From Parelaphostrongylus tenuis (taxonomy: Eukaryota; Nematoda; Chromadorea; Rhabditida; Metastrongylidae), in the NCBI GenBank assembly GCA_019055375.1, contig JAHQIW010007074.1, forward strand, positions 186,001-250,000: a DNA stretch of 64,000 nucleotides. Reading direction: 5' to 3'. The notes under the pieces were generated by a model. The model searched no databases. It saw only the letters and a list, made by a program, of their open reading frames with translations, and had not been told where the DNA came from. Shown piece by piece: positions 44,012 through 54,819 of this stretch (the stretch's first letter is position 1; the number at the start of each line of letters is the position of its first letter). The translations under genes were made by a program, and so were the position numbers.

Positions 44012-44708
44012 TAGTAGAATTCTGAAAGAAAGGCCCCAACAATAGGCGATCAATCATTCTATCATTATTCCTATTTCTCTCTGGATTAGGATCAGTCCCT
44101 CATCATAAATCGACTTTCACTCAAGCTCACCATTAATTAACTCTCAAATTTTCGAGCCCAATCGAGAGTGCTATATAAATTCAATTCAACCCACGCTTCG
44201 ACGTCTTCTTCAAGACCAACCGATCCGGTTCGATTATCCATAGGAGCTCGTCATCGTGGTGTGTGTATTTGCAATTGCACCTAGTCCAGTCTTCTTGGCT
44301 GAAGCATTGCTCGGATGAATAAATTCCACTTGGTGGTGCCCTCTTACAAAGGATGAGCGTTTGCCACGTGTTTTTTACCAGATATGCTTAGAATGTGTCG
44401 CGACAGTATAGACGCATCGTCTAATCGTCCGAGAATACGCTTACGGTCGCATTTCCAATAGGACATTATTCACTAATAATTGCTCTCCCATACTCCCTAA
44501 ACGACGCTGTATCACGTCTAGGCTCTCCTATAAGGTAAACGATAGTCTTGTTACATCTCCGTGATAGACGCAACAGGCCACTACCATCAGAGTGGTTTCT
44601 GATCGCTGACGGGTGGAGGAAAACTTGTTCTCGACTTCAGACTACACTTCAACATCTCTAGCTCCTGCCGCCGTACTCCGCCCACATTCATATCGAAGAC
44701 GGCATGAA

Positions 44709-44998
44709 ATGCGGTGGTTGGCTATTTTCTTGCTGTTGACTGTCATATCGACCCAACTGTCATGTGAGTTACGAATAGTTTGAAATATTTCCATGTCTAA
44801 TCTACAACTTCACTGTCCTATGATTTGGTCTATTCTAAGCAATCTCATTAGAAAATATGTTCTACACATGTTGCGTATTCTATCGTTTCAGTCCGTAATC
44901 ATTTCACTAGGCCACGCTTTTCAAGCAACGTCCATAGATTCTCCGGCAGTCAAATAGAGATTTCTGGGGATGTCACCCCAATTTTCTATTGCTTGTGA
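44709..44998 (+). CDS. Candidate small secreted protein, two exons
   Basis: Exon 1 (44709-44763) encodes MRWLAIFLLLTVISTQLS, a near-ideal signal peptide, ending at a consensus GTGAGT donor in phase 1. A 128-base intron ends TCTATCGTTTCAG. Exon 2 (44892-44998) continues in the right phase: FRNHFTRPRFSSNVHRF, then SGSQIEISGDVTPIFYCL and TGA. Total about 54 residues. A TATATAAA box lies at 44172-44179, some 530 bases upstream. It is not a family I know; the lack of dibasic sites argues against a neuropeptide precursor. Exon 2 could differ if another acceptor is used. Confidence 0.42.
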
Positions 44999-45282
44999 AT
45001 TTTCAATTTCTTCCTTGATACGTATTCAAACAACATGTTGAGGGGCGGAGCAGAAGTTAAGCTAAAAGGTTTGACATTAAGACATAGTAATCTTTTATGA
45101 ACAGAATGTCCAGTGTTGACATAACATCGTTTCCTGGCTCAATTTTGAGATCTAGAGCAGATTTCGAACACACCAAGCCTCAACTCAAGCACCAGCCTAA
45201 ATTTTCGAATTACGTTGACAGTTAATAAAAGATCTGCACTGCTGTATTGAGAGATGAGGTTTACCCTCGTAGCGATAATTGG

Positions 45283-45480
45283 TCTTGGTAGATGTGTTAT
45301 GCAGCTAATTTCAATGAGTAGCTAGATGTGACTGAATGCATAATTGGCCTTAGCAGTCACCGTAGTGGCCCCAATAATGTATCAAGTCAGTGCAGCTATC
45401 CTATCACACAAGTCGGGTTAGGATTTTGTGACCTTTAGGAGATTAAAGGTTTAACAAGTCGTAGAAAGCGTAGTCAAACC
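45283..45480 (-). repeat. S1 SINE, diverged
   Basis: GACTGAATGCATAATTGGCC, CAAGTCAGTGCAGCTATCCT and CACACAAGTCGGG follow S1 order. Confidence 0.45.
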
Positions 45481-45736
45481 AGAGATCACTTGAATTTGCA
45501 GCGTACCTTTTACAATGCCGTTTGTCAGGCTTTGTCGTATGAAATGCAATGTAAGTTCTTCAATATTTTCGATATTTTCAAATGCTAAAGTCTAAAAACA
45601 AGGTTTGAAATAGTCGGTAAGATGGATTTCTATTATTCACTACCAGCCGTAATCCGTTCGACTGAGAAATTATCACATGCTATCAACTTCTCCCCATCTC
45701 TGCTATAAAGTTGGATTCAGTGTGGGGCGTGGGTCA

Positions 45737-45770
45737 CTGATAAAGCGGGTGAAACCGCCGAAACGTACAT
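45737..45770 (+). ncRNA. Hammerhead-like relic
   Basis: CTGATAA, a GCGG/CCGC stem II with GTGAAA loop, CGAAAC and ACGTA (2-bp stem III type, like F3). Position G8 is A and no convincing stem I closes it. Low confidence. Confidence 0.3.
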
Positions 45771-46433
45771 GTGGCTCTGACATAGCAACCTCGAAAGCGC
45801 TCTAAACATTCTCACAGACTATGTTTCATTTTTCATTATTACATTCTTTGGTGCTAATAGATCAACAACCTTTGAGTTATTCGAATTCTGAAGTATCGTT
45901 TATCGTACATAACTTGTGATAGTTGCAAAAGGTGAATCTCCTCCGGAAATGGCAACTATTTGAAAACTATCGGCTTACTTTAGTGAGAGCAATGAAGTTT
46001 TGTGTAGCAGTCGCACACAGCCGCGCTTAAATATTCGCCCGCGCGCGCGCTATGCATTAAGTTCAATGCGTACGACCCTTTCTCCAATTAAATCGGGGTG
46101 TTTTCAAGTGTCTAATTAGATTTTATCGAAAATCTCGTTCATATTGAAATTCATGTTGCACTGTGGGTAGAAATGTTCAGCGAAACACACGTGGCATGTG
46201 AGTTGATCCTGTGCTCAGCAAAGTAAGCAGAAAGTCCTTCATTACCTCTAAGTTAGCAATTTGATATCACAGCAAAAAACAGTGGCTTGATACATTTAAA
46301 GATTCACACAAGGCATTAAAATCAACTCCACTATAAATACTTTTAAGTTCGCGCGACACTGGAGATTAACAACTACACATTATCTGATAACATATTTTTA
46401 GCCTTTCATGAGGTCTGATATAGCACTTATAAA

Positions 46434-46476
46434 ATGCTAGACACGTGTTTCGGCCTTTCATCCTCATTAGTAGCAA
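46434..46476 (-). ncRNA. Hammerhead motif in left F2 arm
   Basis: Minus strand: stem I TTGCTA/TAGCAT, core CTAATGA (G5 changed to A), stem II closing with GG/CC, GAAA, ACA/TGT stem III over CG, predicted cut GUC before TAGCAT. The G5 change should abolish catalysis. Confidence 0.6.
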
Positions 46477-46667
46477 GATGCCTTTGTTTTAGCTGCTGTC
46501 TGCCAGTCCCTTGTAAGAGGATATACTTATCACATATAGAGGTTTAGAAGACGAAGATGTTACGCTCTACGCTTAAAGTGAAAAAATCACCTCACATCAC
46601 AGAGATAACAAATCACTACATTTCCAGTGATAACGTCACCCACATTGTGGCTGAAATGCAAGGCACC

Positions 46668-46710
46668 GTGCTACTGATGAGGTTGTAAGGCCGAAACAAG
46701 TGTTTAGCAC
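46668..46710 (+). ncRNA. Intact-looking type I hammerhead ribozyme
   Basis: Stem I GTGCTA (46668-46673) pairs fully with TAGCAC (46705-46710). Core CTGATGA is at 46674-46680. Stem II GGTT/GGCC (46681-46692) has a GTAA tetraloop. GAAA is at 46693-46696. Stem III is three pairs (ACA/TGT, 46696-46703) over a 2-base loop, and the cleavage triplet is GUU with cutting predicted after 46704. Every position required in the hammerhead consensus is present. Such minimal stem III hammerheads are known from Penelope-like elements, where two molecules may pair to cleave. Confidence 0.82.
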
Positions 46711-46987
46711 CTATAAGTGCCATATCAGGCTCAAGAAAGGCTCAAAACATGTTATCAGATTACGTTGCTTCAAATAAGGTCTCAAAAAAACAATCGAATG
46801 AAGAGGTGTCTATCCCCGTAATTTTCCTTATCCGTTTCTAGGGAATTTTATATCCCACGCACCCACTGTGTTCTTCTGTTCAACTTTTGATGTCCTTCTA
46901 AGATATTTATATGTGGTATAAAAAATCTCAGCAACTACGTAAGAACATCGCATTGACTTTGTACTAAAAGACTAGTATGGTCAGATA

Positions 46988-46989
<2 letters not shown>

Positions 46990-47022
<33 letters not shown>
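46990..47022. repeat. AT dinucleotide microsatellite
   Basis: About 16 uninterrupted AT units. Confidence 0.95.
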
Positions 47023-47114
47023 TATACATACGTATGCATATGAAGTTGCTTTATTATTACATATATGTACATATATATCACTAAATCATTCACCGTCTGT
47101 ACGTCGATCCAATA

Positions 47115-47320
47115 AAAAGGGAAAATCCTTCAGCGCTGATCAGTCCTTAGCGGATGCTGCATGCATTCCATTCCATTAGTCATCGTTAGAGTTGATTGGA
47201 TGCATATCTGGCCTATTGAAAACTCTACTCAATAAATGCTACATTCAATGACACACTGGTGTACCAATGTGTCAGGTTAGTCCTATTCTCCTCTGGCACC
47301 AATTTGTTGACTAGGAAAGA
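47115..47320 (-). repeat. S1 SINE, diverged
   Basis: AAAAGGGAAAATCCTTCAGC, GCTGATCAGTCCTTAGCGGA, GATTGGATGCATATCTGGCC and TCCTCTGGCACCAATTTG match S1 in order. Confidence 0.5.
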
Positions 47321-47559
47321 TGGATTGATTCTTGACCTTAGGAACGATTGTTTCAACGACGACGAGTATCATATTGCAGGATTAACTTGCTGACCGCATA
47401 CTCGTCAACTTCCTACGATTGGAAATAAATCAACGACCAAATGCGGATCAAAAATGAATTCGAAGCTTGGATGCACATTATTTGTAGACCAATCCCACTC
47501 ATTGATTTCAATAGTCCATCAGTCACAACAGTCCAATTAGCAGAAGTTCATTTTCGACT

Positions 47560-48240
47560 AATGGCTCATTGAAGACAGAGAATGAGAAACCGTTTGGGTT
47601 GCCACTGAAGAGTCCTCGAAAAGTAAATTAAAGATTAGGGACGAAAGTAATGGTAGTGTGCACTGTGAGTGGTCAAGCAATGGCGGTGCCTACTGAATGG
47701 CAGAATTTCAAAGCTGTGAGCTTGGAGTGAACTACCAGCATTTGTATGGATGCATAGAAGCAATATATTCTCATGCATTGATTATGGCCAATATTTTGGG
47801 ACCTTTCACAATAGGATCCAACTTAAGGGGAATACTAGAAGTTCGTTGAAGGCATCATTCTTGGAACGAAACTTGTTCACAATCCGGCGATCGCAGTCTT
47901 TGGATTGCGTGTTCAATTTTTGTTGCTGATCCTCATGTGCCAAAGCGATGACGACTTGCAGATCTGGAAGGCTACAAGGAGAACTTGTTCATGGCCAGTC
48001 GACACGTTAGTCTTGTCAATGAGGACTGCAGTAGCCTGTATAGACTAGTCAACTAGGTATATACTGATAAATCCGTCATGCTCTTCATGGTAATCTCATT
48101 CCATCAAGATACGTCATATTACACGTGCAAACATGTATTCATATCATGCAAAGGTGGTGGCCAGATCATAGCACATGACGAAACGGGAACGAAAAGTTTG
48201 CCTGAGACGAATCACTTAGCTTTGTGAACAAGCAGCTGGA
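47560..48240. other. GC-richer relic, unclassified
   Basis: Composition closer to coding DNA than the flanks, but stops occur in all frames. May be an eroded transposable element; no motif recognised. Confidence 0.25.
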
Positions 48241-48394
48241 TCAAGGAAATTTTTTTTTTCAAGTGATAAATTTGTACACTGATACATCCTTAGCTGAGGA
48301 AGAGCTTAAGAAGATCATCTATTAGAGTGCTAAACGTTGGAAGCTCTCCACGAGCAGTAGTAAAGGGTATCTTAAATGAGAGTTTGAAGTGCTC

Positions 48395-48505
48395 AATGAT
48401 AAAGAGTGATGTGAAAAACATTTGCGTCTGTTGGGATTCGAACTCACATTTCACCCTATCCAGGAGCGCATGCTAAACCGTTTGCACTACCTACGCTTTG
48501 AGAAG
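48395..48505 (-). repeat. S3 SINE, head region
   Basis: Minus strand: GTAGGTAGTGCAAACGGTTT (A box), AGCATGCGCTCCTGGATAGG, GTGAGTTCGAATCCCAACAG (B box), ACGCAAATG. Confidence 0.7.
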
Positions 48506-48526
48506 TAGTTGTGATGTTTAATATAG

Positions 48527-48940
48527 ATGTTCTCAAGCACAACGCTCGCAACACTAATGAAATGTTGTGAAACTAAGAATAAAGGATCTGTGTTGCTGTC
48601 AGAATTGCAGACAAGCAAACTTCTATCTCGGGATTTAAAGGATCCGAAAAATTACGTCCGAACAGCCGAATTCTGGAAAACGCGAAATTTTAGAAATGGT
48701 TCACAATACTCATTTGACATAACATCTGTTTTTACATAAGCTATCGATCAAATGCAAATATATATGACGGAAAATTTTCACAGCAGAGTAAACAAGCGTC
48801 CAGAAACTCTATTATGCATTTTGAAATCAATGCATGCAATCGCATATTTGTTAGATGGCGACGTGGACCTCACGTATTACACCAAATGCATGGACTATTT
48901 GGCCATTTCGAGACTACTAGGCATGATACAATCGCGCTAA
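48527..48940 (+). other. Two adjacent open frames, unrecognised
   Basis: Frames of 70 and 62 codons separated by a stop at 48737-48739. The second includes SMHAIAYLLDGDVDLTYY. They could be exons or relics. No family or convincing splice pair found. Confidence 0.2.
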
Positions 48941-49317
48941 ATATTTCATGTCTAAACTCCAGTTTGACATAGAATATATCGCCGCATTTGACATGGAGGC
49001 TGAATAGAAACTCACGTCACACGAAAATTTCAACGATTACGTCGAATATTCAAATAGGATTGGGTCCCATTAAATAATTTCTTCTTTCGCCAAAGAATAC
49101 TAAAGATTGGAGCTGGTGGCAAGTAATATAACTCACTTCCCATTCTTATCTTAATCATGCTTTTCTTCACATGAAGACTAGTTCAAATTTTCGACGCGAA
49201 GTTTCTCTGACGGGCTGAGAACTGGATGCATTTTATCCAGATTCTATTACTTATATCCCCTTTTTTAACATGACCATTCATTATTTCATTGCTCTAGCCC
49301 CCTTTCAAAATTTATTA

Positions 49318-49601
49318 GAAAAGAATGAAAGTTTTCGGCGTCGACCAATTCCTAAGAGCTGCTCCATGCATTCGTCTTCTGTTTTTAGCTCGTTTGAGAT
49401 GGTTGTCTGTGTTGTCTGGCCTTTACAATAATTTGCGTTGGCCTATCGATGTATCAAGTCATGTGCTTATCCTCCCAAACAAGTCTGGCAGCAATTCACC
49501 GACTTCGGAGGCATGGAAGGCTTGGTGAGCCATGGGCGCGAAATCCATCCATCGACCGAGTATAGGACTCGGAGCACCTCTAACCACTGCGTCACATGGG
49601 C
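49318..49601 (-). mobile_element. S1 SINE with target-site duplication
   Basis: Inverted S1 copy from GTTTTCGGCGTCGACCAATT to CACTGCGTCACATGGG. TTCAAAATTTATTA (49304-49317) and TTCAAAATTTACTA (49602-49615) flank it, a 14-base duplication with one difference. Confidence 0.75.
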
Positions 49602-49639
49602 TTCAAAATTTACTATGCAAAGTTAAGAATGGTATTGAC

Positions 49640-51180
49640 TTTTAGCGTAATCATCATAATTTTTGACTATACTGATTTTTGAGTGGAAGGAGCACTTAAG
49701 GTGAAGAGTTTTTGCTTTATTACTCTATTTGTGTGATCGACACAGATTCTCACAAAGTTTAGGGTATCATCCTGAAATACAAAGAGAAACTTTTTGAAAA
49801 TCTCCAGCACAGTTCTTTCAACAACTCCCATTAGCGATCATATGGTGACACTCTCGTGTGTTGAGCAATATCCGGCCTATTTGGCGACTCCGCCTCATAA
49901 AAAAGCAGACAACAATGAAGCAAAAACAAACAATTGCGGTTATCTAGAATTCACGTTGACAGAAAAGTAAACTTTTACCTAACGGCAATATTATGTAGAT
50001 TGAAAGATTTCAATCTGAAGATAAAGCTTGCTGACCCGCATAACCTCTGTAGAGGACGTTTTATACGGTAGCGCATTTTGCTCAGTAGAAAATTTTCTAT
50101 ACTTCTTGTAATCAATCGATGGCCTATTCAAGGTAAATGTTGAGCTTTGGGTAATGGTAGGTAAACATTCTAGTATCCACTTTGGAGAAGTAGTATACGA
50201 AAAATTGCTTTTGAACAAGTACACTGATCACAGAAGTAGTAGTCGATTGCTCTTTTGATTCGTTTTGCTACTATGAATCAAAGTTATTATTTGGGTCGCA
50301 CAACTTGCAAAACGCATCCGAATCTTGACAGCAATGTTTTTCCGCGATGAAGGATACAATCACATAGTGAATAGCGTCATATAAAATGATGATACTCATG
50401 GAAAATAGGTCAGATCTTTTTTCAGTCAAGACTTTTTGCATAATTCTACTATGTTCACAATCGCACTAATCGTCTAATTATCGAAAAACTACTGTTTACT
50501 GTCGAGAAACCAGCAGATCCTCAATATTCCTCTGCCCTACGGAAACGCTAAGAGAATTAGGTGTCGTCACAAAAGTGTTAGGGGGAGCAACTATTGTAAA
50601 CAACTGTACGGTATATACAATGTTAAAATCCTCTGATTTGTTCGTGTTATTGCATGGATTTCAACACTTCCTCCATTTGATTCACTTTTTTGCATTCGTC
50701 ATTTTCGAACACAGAGTCTTGCACTGGTGCATTTGCTCTTCATTATCGCGTAAATTAGATGCAAAAGCAGTGTAGAACAAACGTCAAAGAATACGACACT
50801 TCTGACCACTAAGTTCCCTTATCCGCATTGTTTCATTATGAGTTCTATATTGCGAGATGTCTCGAAATTTTCAATACTTTTTTGTAATTTATTTCTGTTT
50901 TCATCTTGATGCCAAAATCAGCGATCAGAGGTAACAGAAACACCCGATATGCTCGGTAAGCCATGATCGTTGGAACAGAGTGGACAAAGTGTTATCGCAC
51001 CCAATTTAGTTACATTCTAATGGCTTGTATTGCTATGGAAAAATTTCTTCTCCATTTTTCAACGAATCGAAAGCTTGCCCAGCGAACATTTTGTCAGGAG
51101 TGGCCTTACGAAAAACTATTTTGTTTAGTTAATAATCTACAGATAACATATCTCATAATTGCTATTTGAGCCACAAGAAA
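49640..51180. other. Intergenic, nothing recognised
   Basis: AT-rich; only short chance frames. Confidence 0.35.
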
Positions 51181-51186
51181 AGCCAC

Positions 51187-51460
51187 AAGAAGAGCCCATT
51201 AACAGACCACATGACAAGTTGGCTCAAATAGCAATTATGAGAAATGTTGAAACTTGAGCGTGGTTTTGAGAAAACACTTGAAACGGAAGGTATAATATAG
51301 TCCAAAAGACCAGCCGGAGAGCAATCGAGTGTACAATACTGCTGATCTAGTTTTCACTTGACGGCAGTGCAAATCATTCATCGTCGCCTACACTTGGTGT
51401 GGAGACTGGAGCACCCCTAGAGGATTGGCTAGAAGACGAAGGGCTCTCACAGCGACGTTT
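51187..51460 (+). repeat. F1 element, ribozyme-less part
   Basis: Starts CCCATTAACAGACCACATGA, passes GAGCGTGGTTTTGAGAAAAC, ATCGAGTGTACAATACTGC, CACTTGACGGCAGTGCAAAT and GGCTAGAAGACGAAGGGCTC, ending just where the hammerhead should begin. Confidence 0.7.
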
Positions 51461-52059
51461 GATTTGGGCACTGTTCCAGGGTGACCTGATTTTTTTACTC
51501 TGCCTGTTCTGAGACCTAGGATATCACTCTGTACCCTCCTGATGGTCTCTTATGTAGCTATACAGCCCGACGGACACCTTTTGATGTAATTTGCGCTCTC
51601 ACAATCGGTATTTCTGCACATTGTACAAATTGTTCTGTGCCTCTCTTATTGCATATATGGTCTATATCATTCTAAATACACCCGTCCATGTCTTTGATTG
51701 CACGTGCACTCTTGTGCATGTGTAGGAGATAATCCCGACTGCACAATCATGCTTTCAGCATTCAATAGAGTTGCATATGTTATGCAGCGATTGTCACAGT
51801 GTTTACCTTGTAGCTTCTATGTGCTCTCATTCAAACAATGCCCAAAATCATCACACCGATCTGAAACTAGAAACAGCAAATCATTTATCAAAAATGATGC
51901 CATACATCGCATGCAATGCTATTTCATGAAGGCAAAAACATTTTTACGCTTCTTCAGTGGTTTCACTCTCTGGCGGCAGCAATTATCTCTCGTTGAAAGT
52001 TACAAAGTAATAGAAATTTTAAAAAAATTAGATGAAAAAATTCAAAGAATGAGTGGTTG

Positions 52060-52190
52060 CGCAAATGTACCTCTGTGGTGTAGTGGTAGCACGCGTCCCT
52101 GATGTGGATGCAATGCGGGTTCAACTCCGTCTGAGGACGTGTTTTTTGCTTACCGCTCAGTTCTCTTGGGAATATAGAAAATTTGTTACC
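52060..52190 (+). repeat. S4 tRNA-like repeat
   Basis: CCTCTGTGGTGTAGTGGTAG (A box), CACGCGTCCCTGATGTGG, TGCGGGTTCAACTCCGTCTG (B box), then TTTTTTGCTTACCGCTCAGT and TCTCTTGGGAATAT border. Confidence 0.65.
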
Positions 52191-52998
52191 AAGAGATCCT
52201 ATTTTCAAATGACACCTACTACAGTATCTGTGTTTGATAAACCAACTATTGACTGCAAGAATTTCAAAAGCAGCTTCTGTGCAAAGAGAGCCACAGGAAC
52301 GATTACGACACACCTACAGGTGTCACGCAAGATTGTTAAAGAGGACGTGCATCACACACACTCTAATCGTCGAGCAAGTATAAGAGTGCCTCTATTTGAA
52401 TAATGACAATCAAACACATCTTAACAACTTTTTCGTACGATTAGACGTGAAATTCCTAAGGAGACTTATTCAGGGTGGCTAAATGCTTACAGAGTAGACA
52501 TCGATCAATGCGCTTCAACACAGTTTGTTCATTTAAGTGCAGTGATTGACCCTTACTTGCATCACCTTTTGCTGCAGTTTAAAGGCTGTGCTCGAAAACG
52601 TTTATCGCAATGACTCTAATTGTTATAACATACAATTTAGATGATATACAAATATACGTTTCACAAGTTCTGCGGTAGAACTGATATCCTCGAGAAGTTT
52701 TCTATCCTTCAAATCTTCACATGCAATCACTAATTTTCACATGCAACTTGCAGCTCTTGCATTTGTTTAGTCTCTGGATCCAAATGCGCACTCTAACTCA
52801 AATGGTATATTTTGAGTGAAGAATATTGTAACGTTATAGATTTCTTTTCTAAATGGCTCTGTGGTGAAGGTTCAGTGGTTTTTGTTGTTGTGATCCGCTG
52901 CCGATTTGTGTCTCGCAACGGACAAGAGAGAAGAGTTTAAATCCTTTATATGGATTTATACCAAAACAACCTATAATATACATGCATTACTAAAATGA

Positions 52999-53023
52999 TA
53001 ATAATAATAATATATATATATAT
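52999..53023. repeat. ATA/AT microsatellite
   Basis: ATA triplets passing into AT dinucleotides. Confidence 0.85.
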
Positions 53024-53107
53024 GATCACGACATATCGTTATGCGAACATATGCGTAAGTCAATATGGGTGACCGACTGATGAGGAGTATCGAGGACAGT
53101 GTTATGG

Positions 53108-53240
53108 CAAGTGGTGTTATTGTAGCTGACGGTGTGTTATTGTAAGTGATGATGTTATCAAGTGATCATGTTATTGCATATGACATTGTTATTGCTTTTT
53201 GACATTGTTATGACAGATGACAATGTTATTGTAATTGACG
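53108..53240 (+). repeat. Minisatellite, about 21-base unit
   Basis: Six to seven degenerate units built around TGTTATTG and TGA-GATG/TGACATTG, lying inside the LTR-like repeat. Confidence 0.75.
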
Positions 53241-54079
53241 ATGTTTCGTAATTGTCGAAGCATGACTAAGCGGCGGAGCCCATTTGGGAATACTATGTTC
53301 GCCCCCAAGTAGAACACCGACGGCGGGATCCAGTGGGTGAGTATATAGTGTTAGCAGTGGGGTCGCTAGTGATTAGATATGGGCAGAATCCCTAAACCGC
53401 GGTGATGGGCCGAGCATAGCCAAAGTGAGTTTGCTCCGCCACGGAAGTACTATGTTCCGCTCACAAATCTATTGAATTCATCTGAGTTGTATGAATGCAA
53501 CCTTATGAAAGTAATTAGTTACAAGACAACGAGGTTGTTTAGAGAGAGCAATAATGGATCGACAATGTACTGAGGTGAGGTGGTCCGGGTGATGTCAGAC
53601 GACCGTTCGGATGATGACCCGCGATCGAACTGACTGTTGAGGTTGGTGGCAGCTGGGTGCCGCCCTTGTCACTTGGACCATTTCTGTCTAAGGTCCTCGA
53701 GCCTCTGCGATACCACTTGCTCTCTAAGGTCGTAGACCATTTGCGCTGCCTAAATTATCATGTAATTCCCGAAAAGATAGCAAAACTCCGTTGGGAGGTT
53801 TGCTATAGGCTCCATTAGACAATCCCATCGCAATGCGCGGCGTTTAGCATATCTGCAAAGTGGGCGACGTTTAATTTTCAACCTCTGAGGGCTTGCTAAT
53901 TTTCCAATAATAGATGGTGGCTAGCTTATCAAGCTAGAGGGCTTGTTAGATTTTGAACATTCATAACACTCAGAAGAGATCTGCCCTGTAACTTAGTGGA
54001 TACTGTTGGAATGATTGAAATCGTTAACTATGTGATGCTGTGATCCATCACGCAAACGCTTTGCTGTCTGCAATTGACA

Positions 54080-54195
54080 GTTTTACGTATACCTAAGAGA
54101 ACTGAGCACGAACTACCAGTGTGGGTGAAACGCGGGTTCAGTTCCCGCCTAAGGTCGAATTTTGCTTAGCACTAAATTTTCTTAGGTATGTCTAA
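54080..54195 (+). repeat. S4 tRNA-like repeat between inverted borders
   Basis: ATACCTAAGAGAACTGAGCA at left and AGCACTAAATTTTCTTAGGT at right are inverted partners; the centre holds ACGCGGGTTCAGTTCCCGC (T-arm-like). Confidence 0.65.
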
Positions 54196-54664
54196 AAATA
54201 TCATAACACATGCGAAAAAAAGCAGTAAAAACATAGGAATTATGACAGTTCTGCAGACTTGAGTATGACAGTTTTTACAATTTAGTCTCTATATTTTTGA
54301 CAGAGTGATATTAGTTTCATCAATTAATTGGGAAATTCACGTTATGAAAATTACTATCGCTTACAGCAGAGTACAAATAGACGGCCATCGCGAAGTTGTT
54401 TCAGTTTTGCGTTTCTCACGTACTTGCAAAGGATACTACACAGTGTTTGGATCCTGCTGAAATTTCCGCTGGTCATAGCTTCACTAATTTACCATACTAA
54501 TATGAATTAATGAAAACTGTTAAACTAAGACTTTGCACATAATAGTAATATCTTCCTTTGCATTCTACTTCTAACAATCAAATTTCACTGTGCTGCCTGT
54601 TCTTTCACCTCTTTAGAGTTAGGTGGATGACCCACTGGCATCTTTCTTGGATGAAAAATGTCGA

Positions 54665-54815
54665 ATTACTAAGAGAATCGAGTGGTGAGCAAAAATCCTC
54701 GGTGGCGTAGTGGTAGCACGCGTCCCCGACATGGATCAAACGCGGGGTTCGAATCCCGTCTGAGGTCATATTTTCACCCATTATTCATAATCTCTTGAGA
54801 ATGGCCACGAAACAT
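54665..54815 (+). repeat. S4 tRNA-like repeat, near-cloverleaf centre
   Basis: The centre (54697-54767) starts CCTCGGTGGCGTAGTGGTAG and ends GGGTTCGAATCCCGTCTGAGG. A 6-pair acceptor stem, D-arm, anticodon stem (GTCC/GGAT) and T-arm can be drawn, but the T loop has one extra base and position 33 is C. Inverted borders CTAAGAGAATCGAG and AATCTCTTGAG flank it, so I treat it as a repeat rather than a working tRNA. Confidence 0.6.
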
Positions 54816-54819
54816 CGTA

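Larger units (their letters stand above)
46383..46762. repeat. F2 foldback element, best preserved
   Basis: Inverted arms of about 100 bases: TCTGATAACATATTTTTAGC at left and, inverted, TCTGATAACATGTTTTGAGC at right, both continuing through AGCCTTTC, TGATAT-GCACTTAT and the ribozyme. The centre (46500-46660) is not shared between arms. Each arm carries a hammerhead, in opposite orientation. Confidence 0.8.
52960..53768. repeat. LTR-like repeat, copy 2
   Basis: Matches 5930-6412 through most of its right part and has the same CCTAAATTATCATGTAATT end. The left part carries a minisatellite (53108-53240) absent from copy 1. No open frames. Confidence 0.5.

Noticed and set aside
43483..44014. Plus-strand open frames of 68 and 162 codons
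   Set aside because: They are antisense shadows of the mariner transposase remnant encoded on the minus strand.
51698..52403. Overlapping open frames of 134 and 116 codons on both strands
   Set aside because: They run through the S4 tRNA-like repeat, lack splice support and have no recognisable domain.
53078..53110. CTGATGAGGAGTATCGAGG as a hammerhead
   Set aside because: Reads CGAGG rather than CGAAA and lacks stem I.
54697..54767. Functional tRNA gene (Val-like GAC anticodon)
   Set aside because: C at position 33, an extra T-loop base and an acceptor mismatch, plus repeat borders shared with other copies, favour a tRNA-like repeat.
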